From the NCBI GenBank assembly GCA_030407315.1, contig JALQPE010003190.1, positions 1-64,000 on the forward strand: a stretch of 64,000 nt of DNA. The letters are read 5' to 3'. The number at the start of each line of letters is the position of its first letter. The stretch's first letter is position 1. The notes below the pieces were generated by a model. The model was not told the DNA's origin. It saw only the letters and a list, made by a program, of their open reading frames with translations, and did not search any database. Positions 20,893 to 32,700 of the stretch are shown here, in pieces. This DNA comes from Asparagopsis taxiformis. Lineage: Eukaryota; Rhodophyta; Florideophyceae; Bonnemaisoniales; Bonnemaisoniaceae. A program made the position numbers and the translations under genes.

Positions 20893-22701
20893 AATCAGTC
20901 ACGCGCCTCGATTACCTCCTTCTTCGGCCCGAAGGATTTTGGCTCTTTACCGATCATAAGAACCTAGTATTCCTATTCGATCCTCTTTCAACTTCACCCT
21001 CACTGGGTAAACATGTCACCAGCAAGATAGAACGATGGTCTATGCGTCTCTCTGCATTCCGATACACGATCGTTCATATACCAGGAGAAGAAAACTGTTG
21101 GGCCGATATTCTTTCTCGATGGGGTGCCCCCGATCTGCAGGAAACTATCGCTCCAGTCAATCGTGCCTCCCTCGCGTCTCTATTCGTCGCTCCAGTGGCA
21201 CCCGATCTCGACCCAGACTTTCAGTGGCCAAGGTCCATCGATCTTGCAGATTCACAGGCTGCCGCTATTGAAAAAGGGGAGGAAGACGCACCGCCTACAA
21301 TGCATAATGGATTACATGTTTATGATAATGGCCAAATTTGGATACCATCAGACAGTGTTTCTTTACAACTACGCATCTGTGTGATTGCACATTGCGGCAT
21401 TGGAGGTCACCGCGGAGCTGAAACCACTTATCAGCATATCAAAGATGTATTCCAATGGAAAGGCATGAAAAACGATGTCATGAATTTCTGCAAGTCTTGT
21501 CTTCACTGTCTGTGCACCACTGGTGGGCACCGTATCCCGAGACCTCTCTCCCATGCATTGCACTCAGATAAACCGAATGAAGTACTCCACTTCGACTACC
21601 TTTACATGGGTTCAAGTACTACGGGAGAGACATATATTCTAATTCTGAAAGATGATGCATCATCATTCGTCTGGCTAGAGCCTTGTTGTGCCGCAGACGC
21701 AGCTACAACCGTGGAAGTATTAGGACATTGGTTTTCTCTTTTTGGGGTCGCAACTACTTGGGTCTCAGATAGAGGTTCCCATTTCAAGAACACGGTAATG
21801 GACGCTCTGAACCGTCGCCTGCACGCTCATCATCACTTTACAACTGCATATTGTCCACAGTCCAACGGTACTGTCGAAAGTGTTTGCAAAGAAGTGCTGA
21901 GAGCTACACGTGCGCTATTATCAGAGTATCGCCTCAGTGAAAAAGATTGGCCGTCCATCACACCCATTGTGCAGAGTGTGCTAAATCACTCTAAGCGATC
22001 CTCTCTCGGAAATGTCGCTCCGATTACTGCATTCTGTGGCCTTCCCGCAGACAATCCGCTCCATACCCTCCTTCCCCCAGCTGGAATCAATCTGCGAACG
22101 CTATCTTTCATTCAAGTTCAAAGAATCGTGGGGATTAAACAGCTTATTAAGTTTGTGGATCAAATTCACAAGGATGTTTCAAGGAGACGCACTCGGAAGC
22201 GGGACAAAGCGGTAGAAACGCATAACTCTTGTACACACGTACAACCTGTCAATTTCGAAGTTGGTGACTATGTTCTCGTCGCGCCGCGCCTAACTAATGA
22301 CGGACACAAGCTTCGTGTTAAGTGGCGTGGTCCAAAACGTATTTCCAAGGCTCATCTGAACTGGTGTATGAAGTGGAAGACCTTCTCAGTACCACCCGCG
22401 CCTTGGTGCATGCCAACCGAATTAAGTTTTACGCTGACACGATGTTGAATGTTACGGAGACTCTTTTGGACTCTGTCGCCCACAACAATCCACATTACAA
22501 TATTGTTCAAAGGTTGACCGGCCTCCGATACAATAAGATCTAACGCGATATGAAGTTCAAACCAAGTGGAAAGACTTCGACTATGAGGAGCCAACTTGGG
22601 AACCATTGGATCCACTTCAAGAGGATATCCCGAAGATGCTATCCGACTTTCTGGCTTCCTATCCCGATCGGGAATTGGTTGCCAGCGCCCTTGCAGCATG
22701 A
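20880..22701 (+). pseudogene. Gypsy 1 RNase H end, integrase and chromodomain (frame-broken)
   Basis: Continues the polyprotein in the -1 frame: RPEGFWLFTDHKNLVF (RNase H), then the integrase zinc domain HCGIGGHRGAE...CKSCLHC (about 21390-21510), the catalytic core with HFDYLYMG, VSDRGSHF and TVESVCKE (about 21590-21890), and a GPKRIS segment. A second 1-base shift near 22345 leads to VYEVEDLLSTTRA, and a third near 22540 leads to a chromodomain (YEVQTKWKDF, EPTWEPLD) ending at the TGA 22699-22701. Chromodomains of this class target integration to marked chromatin. All three shifts fit one missing base each. Confidence 0.8.
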
Positions 22702-22724
22702 AGCTGCCTTTGAAAAAGAGGGCT

Positions 22725-23174
22725 GGTGCACATTGTCAACATAGTTGCATCTGTTTGTGCATTTGATTAAGACGTTCAAGAAATAATAATGAATGAATTA
22801 TTGCTACTGAGCTGACTCTAACGTATCATCACGTGATCATGTGATAATGAAAACGTGAAGCACTGCACAAGCGATATCTTATCGATACCGGACCTTGCAC
22901 AAGCCTTTAACCGCACTTCTAGGGAACAGTTAAATTATTTTGTACCTTTCGGAACAGATTCCAGTGTTCCAGAGACGATCATCTCTTCTCATCTGGAGCT
23001 ACGGATAGCTCCGTCGATTCTCTATATCTAGCTAACGAACTGGAATAAAAAAAGGGTAACAATCTTGACCCACACGATTGAACTGAATCCTAGCGTTGCT
23101 TCTCTATCAGCAGCCTACCTCTCTTGGACTCCCTCTAACACAGCGGAATATCCATTCCCTACTGCGAGCAAAAG
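22725..23174 (+). repeat. 3' LTR of Gypsy 1
   Basis: 450 bp, beginning GGTGCACATTG after the purine tract GAAAAAGAGGGCT and ending GCGAGCAAAAG next to the duplication ATGTT. The host Sel1 coding sequence resumes immediately after. Confidence 0.85.
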
Positions 23175-26100
23175 ATGTTTCTCTCCATTGATGCACATCT
23201 CGAACATTTCCCTTGGCGAAATGAAAATCTCTCTGCATCCCAGAGGTCCAACGCGCGATTCTTCTCCCAAGCTCATTGACTTTTTCACACCTTTTGTGAA
23301 CAGCTCCCTTGCATAATCGCATAGCTCGGTTCACATTTCGTTCCACTTCTGGTGCTCCAGAAATGAGCAGTTCAGCTAGAAAAATCATTGCATCTACTGA
23401 ATCCGTTGTCTCTAGAAAGACCTCACAGATTTGGATGCCAATTGTACACATCGCGATTCATACGAAGAAGTTCTCACCAAGTTTTCTACCCAACTATGGA
23501 AGTTGAAGAATACATATTCATGACATCCACGCTGGATGGCTTTCTTGAATAAATCCATAGCGCGCGCATATGCAGCCTCATCACCACCTACTTTGAAGAG
23601 AAGAACTTCGGCAAGAACAGTCATTGAATCGACACAATTTCTTTCGACACCCATCTCCAGAATTCGAAGAGCAAGCGGTATGTCCCAACAAGTCCAGATG
23701 TTCCCATCGCAATTTTCAGTGCAAGTTGCCGGATATAGAAGTCAATCGTCTTCCCATCTGTGATGTATTCCTCACAAATCTCGAGCATCCGAACAACTCC
23801 AGTTTCTGCATTTGATCCTCTTATCATCATCATTTCTGCAAGTGCAACCCTAGGGTGTGGACTGCTTGTTCCCTGTATGCATAACTTACAAAGTCGCATA
23901 CCAAGCGGAATATCTCGAAGCATTCCGTTTCTTCCGTGAGCTACATTTAGCGCGACTTCTATGGCCATATCGCAGCTATCATTCTTCTTCTTTCGAAGAA
24001 AATTTTCGTATTGGTGAACTGCACGGTCAACCTCTCTTTCCGATTCAGCATTGTCAGAGAGAAGCAGCTCCACAAGCTTCAACATACTTCCTGGGTAGTC
24101 CGTTTTCCAGATCAAAAGCTCGTTCAACCGCACTGCAAGTGGAACATTCTTCTGCATCCCATGTGTCCCATTCCCGATCTGCTCAGTAACTGTGAGATAC
24201 TTACCGTAGCTTAGTCTAGGAAGCACAGTTTTCTCTAACAGTTGCACTGCATGATCGAGATCCGTCGAGTTTCCCGCTTCCCGTAGCAGTACCACTGCCA
24301 TGTCCAACTTAGCTTGCGGGTCATCATGCTTCTCAATAAAAAGCTCAAACAATCGTACTGAAAGTGGAACATCCTTTGTCATTCCATACTGACCGGTCGT
24401 TACAGAATTGGCTAGATCGAGAATCCTGAAGCAACTCGCAGAAGTTTCAAGATACCTCTCACATACTTGTATAGCTCGTTCAACATCCCTGTCCATATGA
24501 GATGTCCTGGTTAAAAGTATCTTGGTAAGAGTATGCATGGCATCTAGACTGCTCTGCTCGCCAATGCACATTTCACACAGCTGTATCGCGCGTGTCGCTT
24601 CTCTCTCAATGCCATTTCCACCCTGAGCCATGGAAGTTACAAGCCTTGAGAGCATGCCGAAGTTCAGGGTGTCCGAATATATACATCCCCGACAAAGACA
24701 CATCAATCGATCTATATTTCTCTTGGCAAAGGAAGATCCATTGACCATTAATTCCATGAGAACCACCACAGTATCACATGCATCCAACCTCGCAATGAAA
24801 AGCTCGAATAGACGTTCGGCATACTGACTTGCTCGCGGATTTGATTCCATTCTGTGAGCTAAGCAAAGTACAGATCTGATTTTTGTCAGACCCTGGTTAA
24901 TGATATCTTTGCATAGTTCGAAAGCGCAAACAAAATTCGATCCAAAGTCTCGCCCCCCAAACGTCAGTATATTCGCGAGAAATATTCTTGCTTCATCACG
25001 GTCAGTTGCAAGGACACATAGCTCGCTCAGATCTGCAGCGATTGAAGCGTTTGCGTATTTGTTGCGATGATAGACTTGTCTTGCAAGATCTAAGACCTTG
25101 CCGTCATTTCGACCCGTGTTATAGTACCGTTTACATAATTCTACACCTTGACTGACATCCTTGATACCAGATTGTTCGGAAAGTAGTATTCCGGCTAGGC
25201 CAACCATAGCATCTGGATCGTTTTTTCTTTCAATACATAGCGTGTAAAATCTTGCCAGGTATGGATTGTGGCTTTTCCCATCATTCATTTGCCCCACGAG
25301 AAGCACGAGATAGCTACAATCGTGGTTGGCATCAATGAACCTCTCTCATAAGTTGAGTGCAAATTGAAGATCCCGGCCAATTCCTACGGCTTCTAGCCAA
25401 TATATTCTCACGAGCTCGAGCAAAGCCTCTTGGTGATTTCGGGTGTCGACACATTTCTTCAATATACGGACGGCAAACTGCGTATCTTCCACAAACCAGG
25501 CAGGGGACGTCTCTCCAGTATTCTTTTGTACGAAATGTACCATACTTTTGGCGAGATGTACCACTTCGGAGAGGTCGCTATTTTCATTGGCGATGACAAA
25601 ATTACAATGGACCTCTGCGAGATCTATATTTCGCTCCACTCCCGGCTCATCTCTTGCTAAAATTCCAACAATAGCATTTCGGGCTTCAAGATCTCCAGTC
25701 TTCTGTATGCACAATTCATACAGTCTTATGGCTGCTGCAATGTCCTTCTTCACATCTGAATTCCCGTACTCAAGATCTTCTGCAACCACGAGTACATCTT
25801 CGACAATACAGGAATCTGAACTCTCAGTATCGATACACCGACTGAAAATCTCCACGACAAGATCTATGTCTCTCTCGATTCCACATATATTCATAACCAC
25901 AGAAGTTAAAATCATATGTACCTGATATGTTGTACTTTTTTCCAACACTGAACTCCGGTTTCGTACAGATTTGATAGAGCCTTGCTGCAGTGCCCATATT
26001 GTTCACGTATGCATGAATTATCGGGTGTGAAAAATGTCTTGCCATACGTAATAAGTCTATCAATGCAGACCAGTCGTCATTAGTTTTGGTCATTTGCAAA

Positions 26101-27343
26101 TGCTGTTCGCAAAGGCGCAGACCGTATTCTATGTCCTTCTCCACGCCAGGTGTTCCCTCGATAAGAATTTTACCCAGAAATATCATGGCTCCTTTTCCGC
26201 GAGTCGTGTTGATGAAACTTTCGACCAATCGCTTGGCAAACGCCGTTTGTTTTAAAAGTTGGTTCGACCTCCCGATGAAACGGTTCATGAGACCATAGGC
26301 TTCAGTGTATCCAATATTTTCCGAATTGAGAAGGGTTTGACAACGCTGGAAAGCAAGGTCGAGTTGATCGACATCGTGAGTTTCAAACGCCATTATCTCT
26401 GCATGAATGATCATTGGTCGCACGTCTTGCTTTCTTTCAATACACATCTCACAAATTTGTTTCGCAAGTTTTGTATCCTTCACCGCACCATGTGTGCCCC
26501 AAACTAGCGTTTCCACTATCGGAAAGATCTCGTCCAAACAGTCACGATCAATGAGTATGCGAAAAACTTGTGTTGCGCGGGCAACATTCGTTTCCATGTT
26601 CGAGTTTTCAGTGAGCAGTAAAGTAGCAAGCGCGATCCAAGCTTCTGGAAGATCTCGCTTTACAATGCATAGTTCACATATATCGATTGCAAGCGGTAAA
26701 TTGCTCTCAGTTGGGCGAAAGTACAGCGATGGAACATTGGATATATCTCGAACAAAATCAATGAGAGAGGAAACAGGGCCGTTAGCTTGGATGAATTTGG
26801 CACATAGCTGTAGAACACGCTGGTTGTTTTCTTCAGTTGTGTACAATAGTTGATTGGTGAGAATACGCAGAAGCGGTATGAAGGAGCCGAGATGAGCCAA
26901 GTCATCAATGCACTTTTGATACAAGGAGATCGCGCGATGGATATCGCGAAAAGTGTTATTTTGTACCAGTAAGGTTGCTAGGTGATACATTGCACCGTGA
27001 TGGTTGGCATCTACGCAGATCTCGTAAAGCCTGACGACAAGAGGAAAGAGTGGATATCTGACTCTGGCACTTTGACGGGTTACATATCGGGCGGTGAGAT
27101 ATTTCTCGAGAGAACGGGGTAGTTTTTAAGCTTGTCTCGATCGAATTTGTTTCTGTGCCAAGAAAAGGGCGACTATGATGATTGTTCATGGAACATAAGC
27201 CCTGCAAGATCACGAATTGCACCCGGGTGATGTTGTTCATCAATACACATGTGAAAGAGCTGTTTCGCGGCATACACGTCAACATTGACGACAAACTCTG
27301 GATCGTGATGAAGACCAGCCAGTCTCCTTGCAAGCGCATACAT

Positions 27344-28293
27344 CACAACAACAGTCTACCACGAAAACCACGAAAGCGAAGCAGCGTGCAACAACTGGTC
27401 TAGTCGACAAACGCAGCGGCGTCGGCGAGTAAAGCGCACAGGCACGACACGTGACAAGACGAACATGCGCAACGCCAATCTAGGGCCGTGAAAACGCAGA
27501 AACAGACCGGTCGCAGCGCGTTTTCTACGGGCCATGAACACGCATCACATCCGGCGTCGGCGACGCGGCTGTGACGTCATCACGTGACGGACGCCTCATC
27601 TCATCACGCGCGATACACGTGTCGTCCGCATGTCACGCGCACAACAGACAGCACAAGTCGCCATTGTCCGGCGCGCGCGTGCGTCCGCGCGGTCGTGGAA
27701 GGGCGGTTGGACGGACGCCGCGGCAACCGAACGACTGTTGTGGAAGATCTGCGGCGGCGGATGGACGGATGGTTGGATGGATAGGTGAGCGATGTGACGC
27801 GTGCACATGTTGTTGGCACACGTGCGTCGATGTATGATGTTTATTTCGATTCTTGTGTGACATCTCAAGACGCCATCACTCGAGTTTATAGCGTACTACC
27901 TCAATTTCTAGTTTGCTCATCTCCGTCCCTCGCGATCACATGCCGTGATGCTCCAATCCATCTCGCTCGCTAATCTCCATACCAAAACACGCGCGCGAGG
28001 GCAGCGAGACACGCGTCCGACCAAACCGGCCGTCTCCAACGCGACGTCACATCTTCAACCAACAAGTCGAACAGCGCAAATCATCGCGTCGGGGAGCAGA
28101 CACAACGGCGGCGACGACGCGATCTGCAGCGACGCAGCATGCAGATACGCGCACAAGATGTGGAATTGGGACCAAAATCATTACGGTGAAAATCCACGCA
28201 TGATCAAACGCACAATTCCAACTCTCCCAAATGACGACTACACGTGCATGCGCGTCCGCCTCAGCACACGACATGCCCTTCTTATAGACGCGC
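27344..28293. other. 950-bp divergent intergenic region
   Basis: Lies between the start codons of the dead Sel1 gene (minus) and the intact one (plus), so probably contains both promoters. It is GC-rich with many CACGTG-type and CG-rich motifs, e.g. CACGTG near 27583 and 27616. Short frames on both strands are low-complexity Arg/His-rich shadows. No RNA gene recognised. Confidence 0.4.
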
Positions 28294-31200
28294 ATGCACA
28301 CCCGTCGACGCTTGCGACCGCATCGCGCCATGCTGACCGTCGCGACCTATCTCGCCGGGCGCGCCCCGCCCGAAGAGCAGCTGGAATTCGGTATGGACCC
28401 GACCGCCGCCGTGTGTATGCTGGAGAGAAGTATCGACGAGGAGGCCAATGTGCGCGCGATGTATACACTTGCTTTGTTATGCACCGGTAATTTTCCGTTC
28501 CGACCCGACGCCAATCGCGCTGTCGCCTTGTTAGAACGCTGCATCGCCGAGGGGTACACGCAGCCCGCTATGTTCGACCTTGCCGAGATTCTGCGCACTG
28601 GCTTGTTCGACGCCGCCGCCGATGAAGCGCGCGCCGTGCAGCTTTATCAATTGTGTATCGACCAGCAGGACAATGTCCCCGCGATGCTTCGTCTCGCGTC
28701 GTTGTTGCTTTCGCCTTCCGTGATTTCGCGTGATCATTTTCGCGCTGTGCGATTGTACGAGACGTGTGTGGACAGGGATTGTTACGAGGCTATGTTCCTG
28801 CTGGCGGGCATACTTCAAACCGGTATATTCGGTGTACCGAGAGATGTGCAGCGCGCTTTGCAGCTCTACCAACGCTGTATCGAGGAGGATGCAAATTGTC
28901 AGGCAATGATCGCCGCCGCACAGCTCCTTCTTTCCGACCTCGCGCCCGCGAGGGATGTCGATCACGCCGTCCAATTATGTCAAACCTGCGTGGATAACAG
29001 CCAGTATGGCGCGCTCGAGGTCACCAAGCTTGCTTCAGCATTAGCAAATGGTCTAGGCCATGTTCCTCTCGATATTCCGCTTGCAATTCGCTTGTGTCAA
29101 ATGTGTATCGATAGATGGAACATTCCCTTTGCGCTGCATGTTCTCGGTAAAATTCATCTCTCAGCGCCGCACCATCTCTACGACGTTGATCACGGCATGC
29201 AATTACTCGAAAACTACATCGAGCAAACATCCAATAGCCATGACACTGTGCATTTTGCACGCTCCCTGGTCAACAGGAATTCCTATCTAGACGGCGATTG
29301 GCAACTTGCAGTACGAATATACCAAGTGTGCATCGACAAGGCAAACAGTCCATTCGCTATGATTTCACTCGCCCACATGTTCATCGCTCAACCCGCACAC
29401 TCTGGTAAGGACCTTTCGCGCGCTTTACAACTGTGCGAGAGCAGCATTGAAAATAACTCCGATTCCGATTGTGACGATGTCGTGGACCTCGCCAATACAC
29501 TCGCGGCGGGAAATGGTTTCATGGCCAAGGACGTGCAATTTGCCATGCGCTTGTATCAACTGTGTATTGAAAAGAAAAACGATATAGACGCCATGATCGC
29601 GCTCGCGCGACTTCTTGCATCGGCCGAACCAAGCATTACGGCTGACCAAGCTCGTCTACTTGCGCTGTGCGAAACTATTCTCGACAAGACCGGTTATGCA
29701 GGTCGTGTAACGACGCTAGCGAGGGATATAGCCGTTGTAACACGATATGGGCTTCCATTGCCTATGCAGACAAACGTACCGTTGGCGGCTAAAATCTACC
29801 AACTGTGCATCGAAAAGGTCCAAGATTGCCAATCTATGATTGCCCTTGCAACGCTTCTCGTAGAAAGGCGCCAAGCGCTTGAGCGCGACGATGCGCGAGT
29901 TGAGAAGCTATGTGAACAGTACATCGATGTGGCCGATAACTGTGAAGAGGTGACAGATCTTGCTGATTACCTGCATTACGGCACGTCTGAAATAAAAGCC
30001 AATGTGCCGCTGTCGATGCGATTATTCCAGCTATGCATCGACAAAAAGAAGCATGCACAGGCCATGCTTCATCTTGCAGAAATTCTATTACATGGGGTGG
30101 AAAACGTCAAGAGGGACACCGATCGCGCAGCGCAGCTTCTTCAACAATGTGTGGATGAACAAAATGATTGCGACGATGTTCTGGACCTTGTTAGAGACAT
30201 TGCATTCGGAATAGGCGGCATTCAACAAGATGCAGCGCTTGCGGTACAACTTTGCGAGATGTGCATCGAGAGGAAAAACGATCCACATGCGATGATTGTT
30301 CTCGCCGAATTTATTGCCACTCCAATTCCAGGCGTTGAACGAGACATTGATCGCGTGCTGAAACTGAGCCGGAGCTCCATCATTGGCACCAGCGATTGTC
30401 AACGGGTGTTATTCTTCGCGCGAAGGACGGCCAGTGGCACGGCAGGTGTTGCGAAAGATGTGCGTCTTGCAATTCAGCTGTACGAGATCTGCATCGAGAT
30501 GTGGAACCATCCCAAGGCTATGATATGTCTTGCACGCATGTTTGCCGCGGGGGCGCCTGATGTCGCAAAGGATGCGGGTCGTGTGTTGGACTTGTGCGAG
30601 AGTTACATCGGCGAGCAGAGAAGTTGTGCGTCTGTGACGTGTCTTGCACGAAAGCTTTTCCGGGGTTCGTCAGGGATGACGAAGGACGTTTCGTTGGCGA
30701 TTAAACTGTACCAACTGTGCATCGAGAAGGAAAACGACCAGGGGGCTATGTTTGGTCTGGTGACAGTGCTTGTTTCGGAAAATTCAAGCGACACGGATCG
30801 TATCGTTCAACTTTGCGAACGATACATCGACACGAATCGGAACAGTAACTGTCTTCGAGTACTGCTTCGTCTTGTGCGAGAATTGACATGTGGCTCGTCG
30901 AGAATGAAGAAAAATGCAGCTCTGGCATCTCGGATCTACGAGAGGTGCATCGACGGGACGAATGATCAGGGCGTGATTTGCGAGTATGCGCGAACATTGT
31001 TGAACAGAAGGAACGGGGGCGAGGAGCATGTTGGTCGCGTTGAAGAAATGTGCGGCAACATATTCGAATGGAATTTCAACTGTGATTTTATCGTCGATTT
31101 GGGCAGAGAAATTGCGAGCGGATGTGGTGTCATCGCGAGAAATGTACCGCTTGCCAAACGGCTGTGCGAAAAAAGTGTCGAGAAACGCAACAGTGTGTAT

Positions 31201-32544
31201 TCAAAGCTGTGTCTCGCCTATGTGTTGCTGTTCGAGGAAGCGGAGAGGGATATGGATCGCGTAATCGCGTTGTGCGAATCGTATCTAAATTCCAACGGTG
31301 TGCTCAAGAAAGCGCTCCGGCTTGCCAAACTACTAGCCACCGGCGGTTGCAACATGACAAAGGACGTTGCGGGTGCAATCGAGCTATGCGAAATGTGTCT
31401 AAAGGTGCGTTGTTTCGACGCGTCGTCGGCAATGATGCTTGCGCACATCTTGCTGACCAAGGAGGACATGGACGACGCGGACGAGAAGCGCGGCATTGAG
31501 CTCTGCGCGCGATACATCGAATGCACGGGCAATAGATCGACTGTGATTCAACTCGGCAAACGCATCGCAAGTGGCATATCCACCGCGCGGAGAAACCTGT
31601 TGCTGGCGAGGAAACTGACACAAATGTGCATGGACAAAGGAAATGACATCGATGCAATGATAGCAGTTGCTGAATTTTCACTGACACGATCTGAAGATGT
31701 CGACAGGGACGTGAACCGAGCGGTGCAATTATGCGAAAGATACATCGACGAAAGCGGCCGATGCGATGCAGTGACATCTCTTGCACGACGAATCGGCGAG
31801 GGGGTCTACGTGGTCGAGCGAGACGTTTCACTCGCCATTCGATTATGCAAGATGTGCATCGAGAAACGCAACCACCTCGACGCGATGCTTCTCTGCGCCG
31901 AATACATGCTCTGCGGGACCGGGGAGACGGAGAAGGACGTGGCGGGGGGGATGGCATTTTTGGAAAGATACATTCAACAAGGAATGAACTGCGAAGCGGT
32001 AATCAACCTAGCCACCGACCTCGCCAAAGGCACCGACGACATCCTGAGAGACGACGCGGTCGCGCTACAGATCTGCGAGCTATGCATGGCGCGCAACCAC
32101 TTGGACGCGATGCTTCTCGCGGCGTCGATACTCGTCGGCGGCATGGGCGTCGTGAAGCGCGACGTGGAACGCGCCATGGCGCTATGCGCGAGAATCGTCG
32201 ATGCGGACGAGGGCGAGCGATTGGCGCATCTAGCGGCCGGTTTGACGACGGGCTCGCCGCTGGTACGCAAGGACGTCGCGCTCGCCGTGCGCGTCTACGA
32301 AATGCAACTGCGGGCGGGCAGTCGCGCGAGAAGTCTGTTCGCTCTCGCGGACATTTTGAGCGCCGGCGTGGACGGGGAGACCGACGTTGCGCGCGCTGCA
32401 GATCTGTATCGGCGAGCTGTGGATCAGGAGTGCTCGAGCGATCGGTCGTCGTATTTTTGCAGATCGTCGACGAGTTGGGTGGGGTCGTCGTCCGACGACG
32501 AGGACTCGATGGTGTGTTTAGTAAGTGATAGTTTGTCGGACTAG
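28294..32544 (+). CDS. giant Sel1-repeat protein, intact
   Basis: 1,416 codons in one uninterrupted frame. The first ATG is 28294, but MLTVATYLAG at 28330 is equally possible. From about residue 30 to 1,375 the protein is Sel1-like repeats of about 36 residues, often paired in a 72-residue module: one repeat around LCERYID...LARRIASG and one around LAIRLYQLCIEKKNDxxAMIxLA. There are roughly three dozen repeats. The tail (last 40 residues or so) is Ser/Asp-rich and acidic (SSSDDEDS). No signal peptide, membrane span or catalytic domain. Sel1/TPR solenoids bind partner proteins; the partner is unknown. It converges on the NB-ARC/WD40 gene, whose stop is 157 bp away. Confidence 0.85.
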   Translation: MHTRRRLRPHRAMLTVATYLAGRAPPEEQLEFGMDPTAAVCMLERSIDEEANVRAMYTLALLCTGNFPFRPDANRAVALLERCIAEGYTQPAMFDLAEILRTGLFDAAADEARAVQLYQLCIDQQDNVPAMLRLASLLLSPSVISRDHFRAVRLYETCVDRDCYEAMFLLAGILQTGIFGVPRDVQRALQLYQRCIEEDANCQAMIAAAQLLLSDLAPARDVDHAVQLCQTCVDNSQYGALEVTKLASALANGLGHVPLDIPLAIRLCQMCIDRWNIPFALHVLGKIHLSAPHHLYDVDHGMQLLENYIEQTSNSHDTVHFARSLVNRNSYLDGDWQLAVRIYQVCIDKANSPFAMISLAHMFIAQPAHSGKDLSRALQLCESSIENNSDSDCDDVVDLANTLAAGNGFMAKDVQFAMRLYQLCIEKKNDIDAMIALARLLASAEPSITADQARLLALCETILDKTGYAGRVTTLARDIAVVTRYGLPLPMQTNVPLAAKIYQLCIEKVQDCQSMIALATLLVERRQALERDDARVEKLCEQYIDVADNCEEVTDLADYLHYGTSEIKANVPLSMRLFQLCIDKKKHAQAMLHLAEILLHGVENVKRDTDRAAQLLQQCVDEQNDCDDVLDLVRDIAFGIGGIQQDAALAVQLCEMCIERKNDPHAMIVLAEFIATPIPGVERDIDRVLKLSRSSIIGTSDCQRVLFFARRTASGTAGVAKDVRLAIQLYEICIEMWNHPKAMICLARMFAAGAPDVAKDAGRVLDLCESYIGEQRSCASVTCLARKLFRGSSGMTKDVSLAIKLYQLCIEKENDQGAMFGLVTVLVSENSSDTDRIVQLCERYIDTNRNSNCLRVLLRLVRELTCGSSRMKKNAALASRIYERCIDGTNDQGVICEYARTLLNRRNGGEEHVGRVEEMCGNIFEWNFNCDFIVDLGREIASGCGVIARNVPLAKRLCEKSVEKRNSVYSKLCLAYVLLFEEAERDMDRVIALCESYLNSNGVLKKALRLAKLLATGGCNMTKDVAGAIELCEMCLKVRCFDASSAMMLAHILLTKEDMDDADEKRGIELCARYIECTGNRSTVIQLGKRIASGISTARRNLLLARKLTQMCMDKGNDIDAMIAVAEFSLTRSEDVDRDVNRAVQLCERYIDESGRCDAVTSLARRIGEGVYVVERDVSLAIRLCKMCIEKRNHLDAMLLCAEYMLCGTGETEKDVAGGMAFLERYIQQGMNCEAVINLATDLAKGTDDILRDDAVALQICELCMARNHLDAMLLAASILVGGMGVVKRDVERAMALCARIVDADEGERLAHLAAGLTTGSPLVRKDVALAVRVYEMQLRAGSRARSLFALADILSAGVDGETDVARAADLYRRAVDQECSSDRSSYFCRSSTSWVGSSSDDEDSMVCLVSDSLSD

Positions 32545-32700
32545 TGTACAGTTTGTCGTGACACGATTGAAAATCGGTAATTATTTCAACGCATCCATTC
32601 GCCGTCGCAAGCGATCCGACTTGCAGCCGACGCCCATTCGGTCACAAGATGTCTGGCTGCGTGTCGGAAACATACACGCCATCGCAAGAGAAAGACTCGG

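Larger units (their letters stand above)
17307..23174 (+). mobile_element. Gypsy retrotransposon 1 (chromodomain type), complete
   Basis: 5,868 bp flanked by a 5-bp duplication ATGTT (17302-17306 and 23175-23179). LTRs of 445 bp (17307-17751) and 450 bp (22725-23174). The site after the 5' LTR starts TGATCACTTCGC (17752). A polypurine tract TGAAAAAGAGGGC precedes the 3' LTR. The interior encodes Gag-Pol in the order protease, RT, RNase H, integrase, chromodomain, the Ty3/gypsy order. Confidence 0.9.
16696..27343 (-). pseudogene. Sel1-repeat gene split by a Gypsy element
   Basis: Starts at the ATG at 27343 (MYALARRLAGLHHDPEF) and ends at 16696; without the insert it would encode about 1,590 residues. 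Nearly all of it is Sel1-like (TPR-related) helical repeats of about 36 residues, e.g. LCELCIEEYNDPYGMVALAE. Such solenoids usually serve as protein-protein scaffolds. A Gypsy element (17307-23174) lies inside, flanked by ATGTT. Removing it and one ATGTT reads MCINGEKHQTALVDLAELL without a break. Other damage: single-base shifts near 27180-27120, 25900, 23640, 23440 and 23200, and a Cys-to-stop change (TGA) at about 25344 where the repeat expects LCERFID. It is the divergent paralogue of the intact gene at 28294. Confidence 0.85.

Noticed and set aside
28238..28468. Arg-rich frames opposite and upstream of the Sel1 start
   Set aside because: Antisense shadows of GC-rich coding and promoter sequence.
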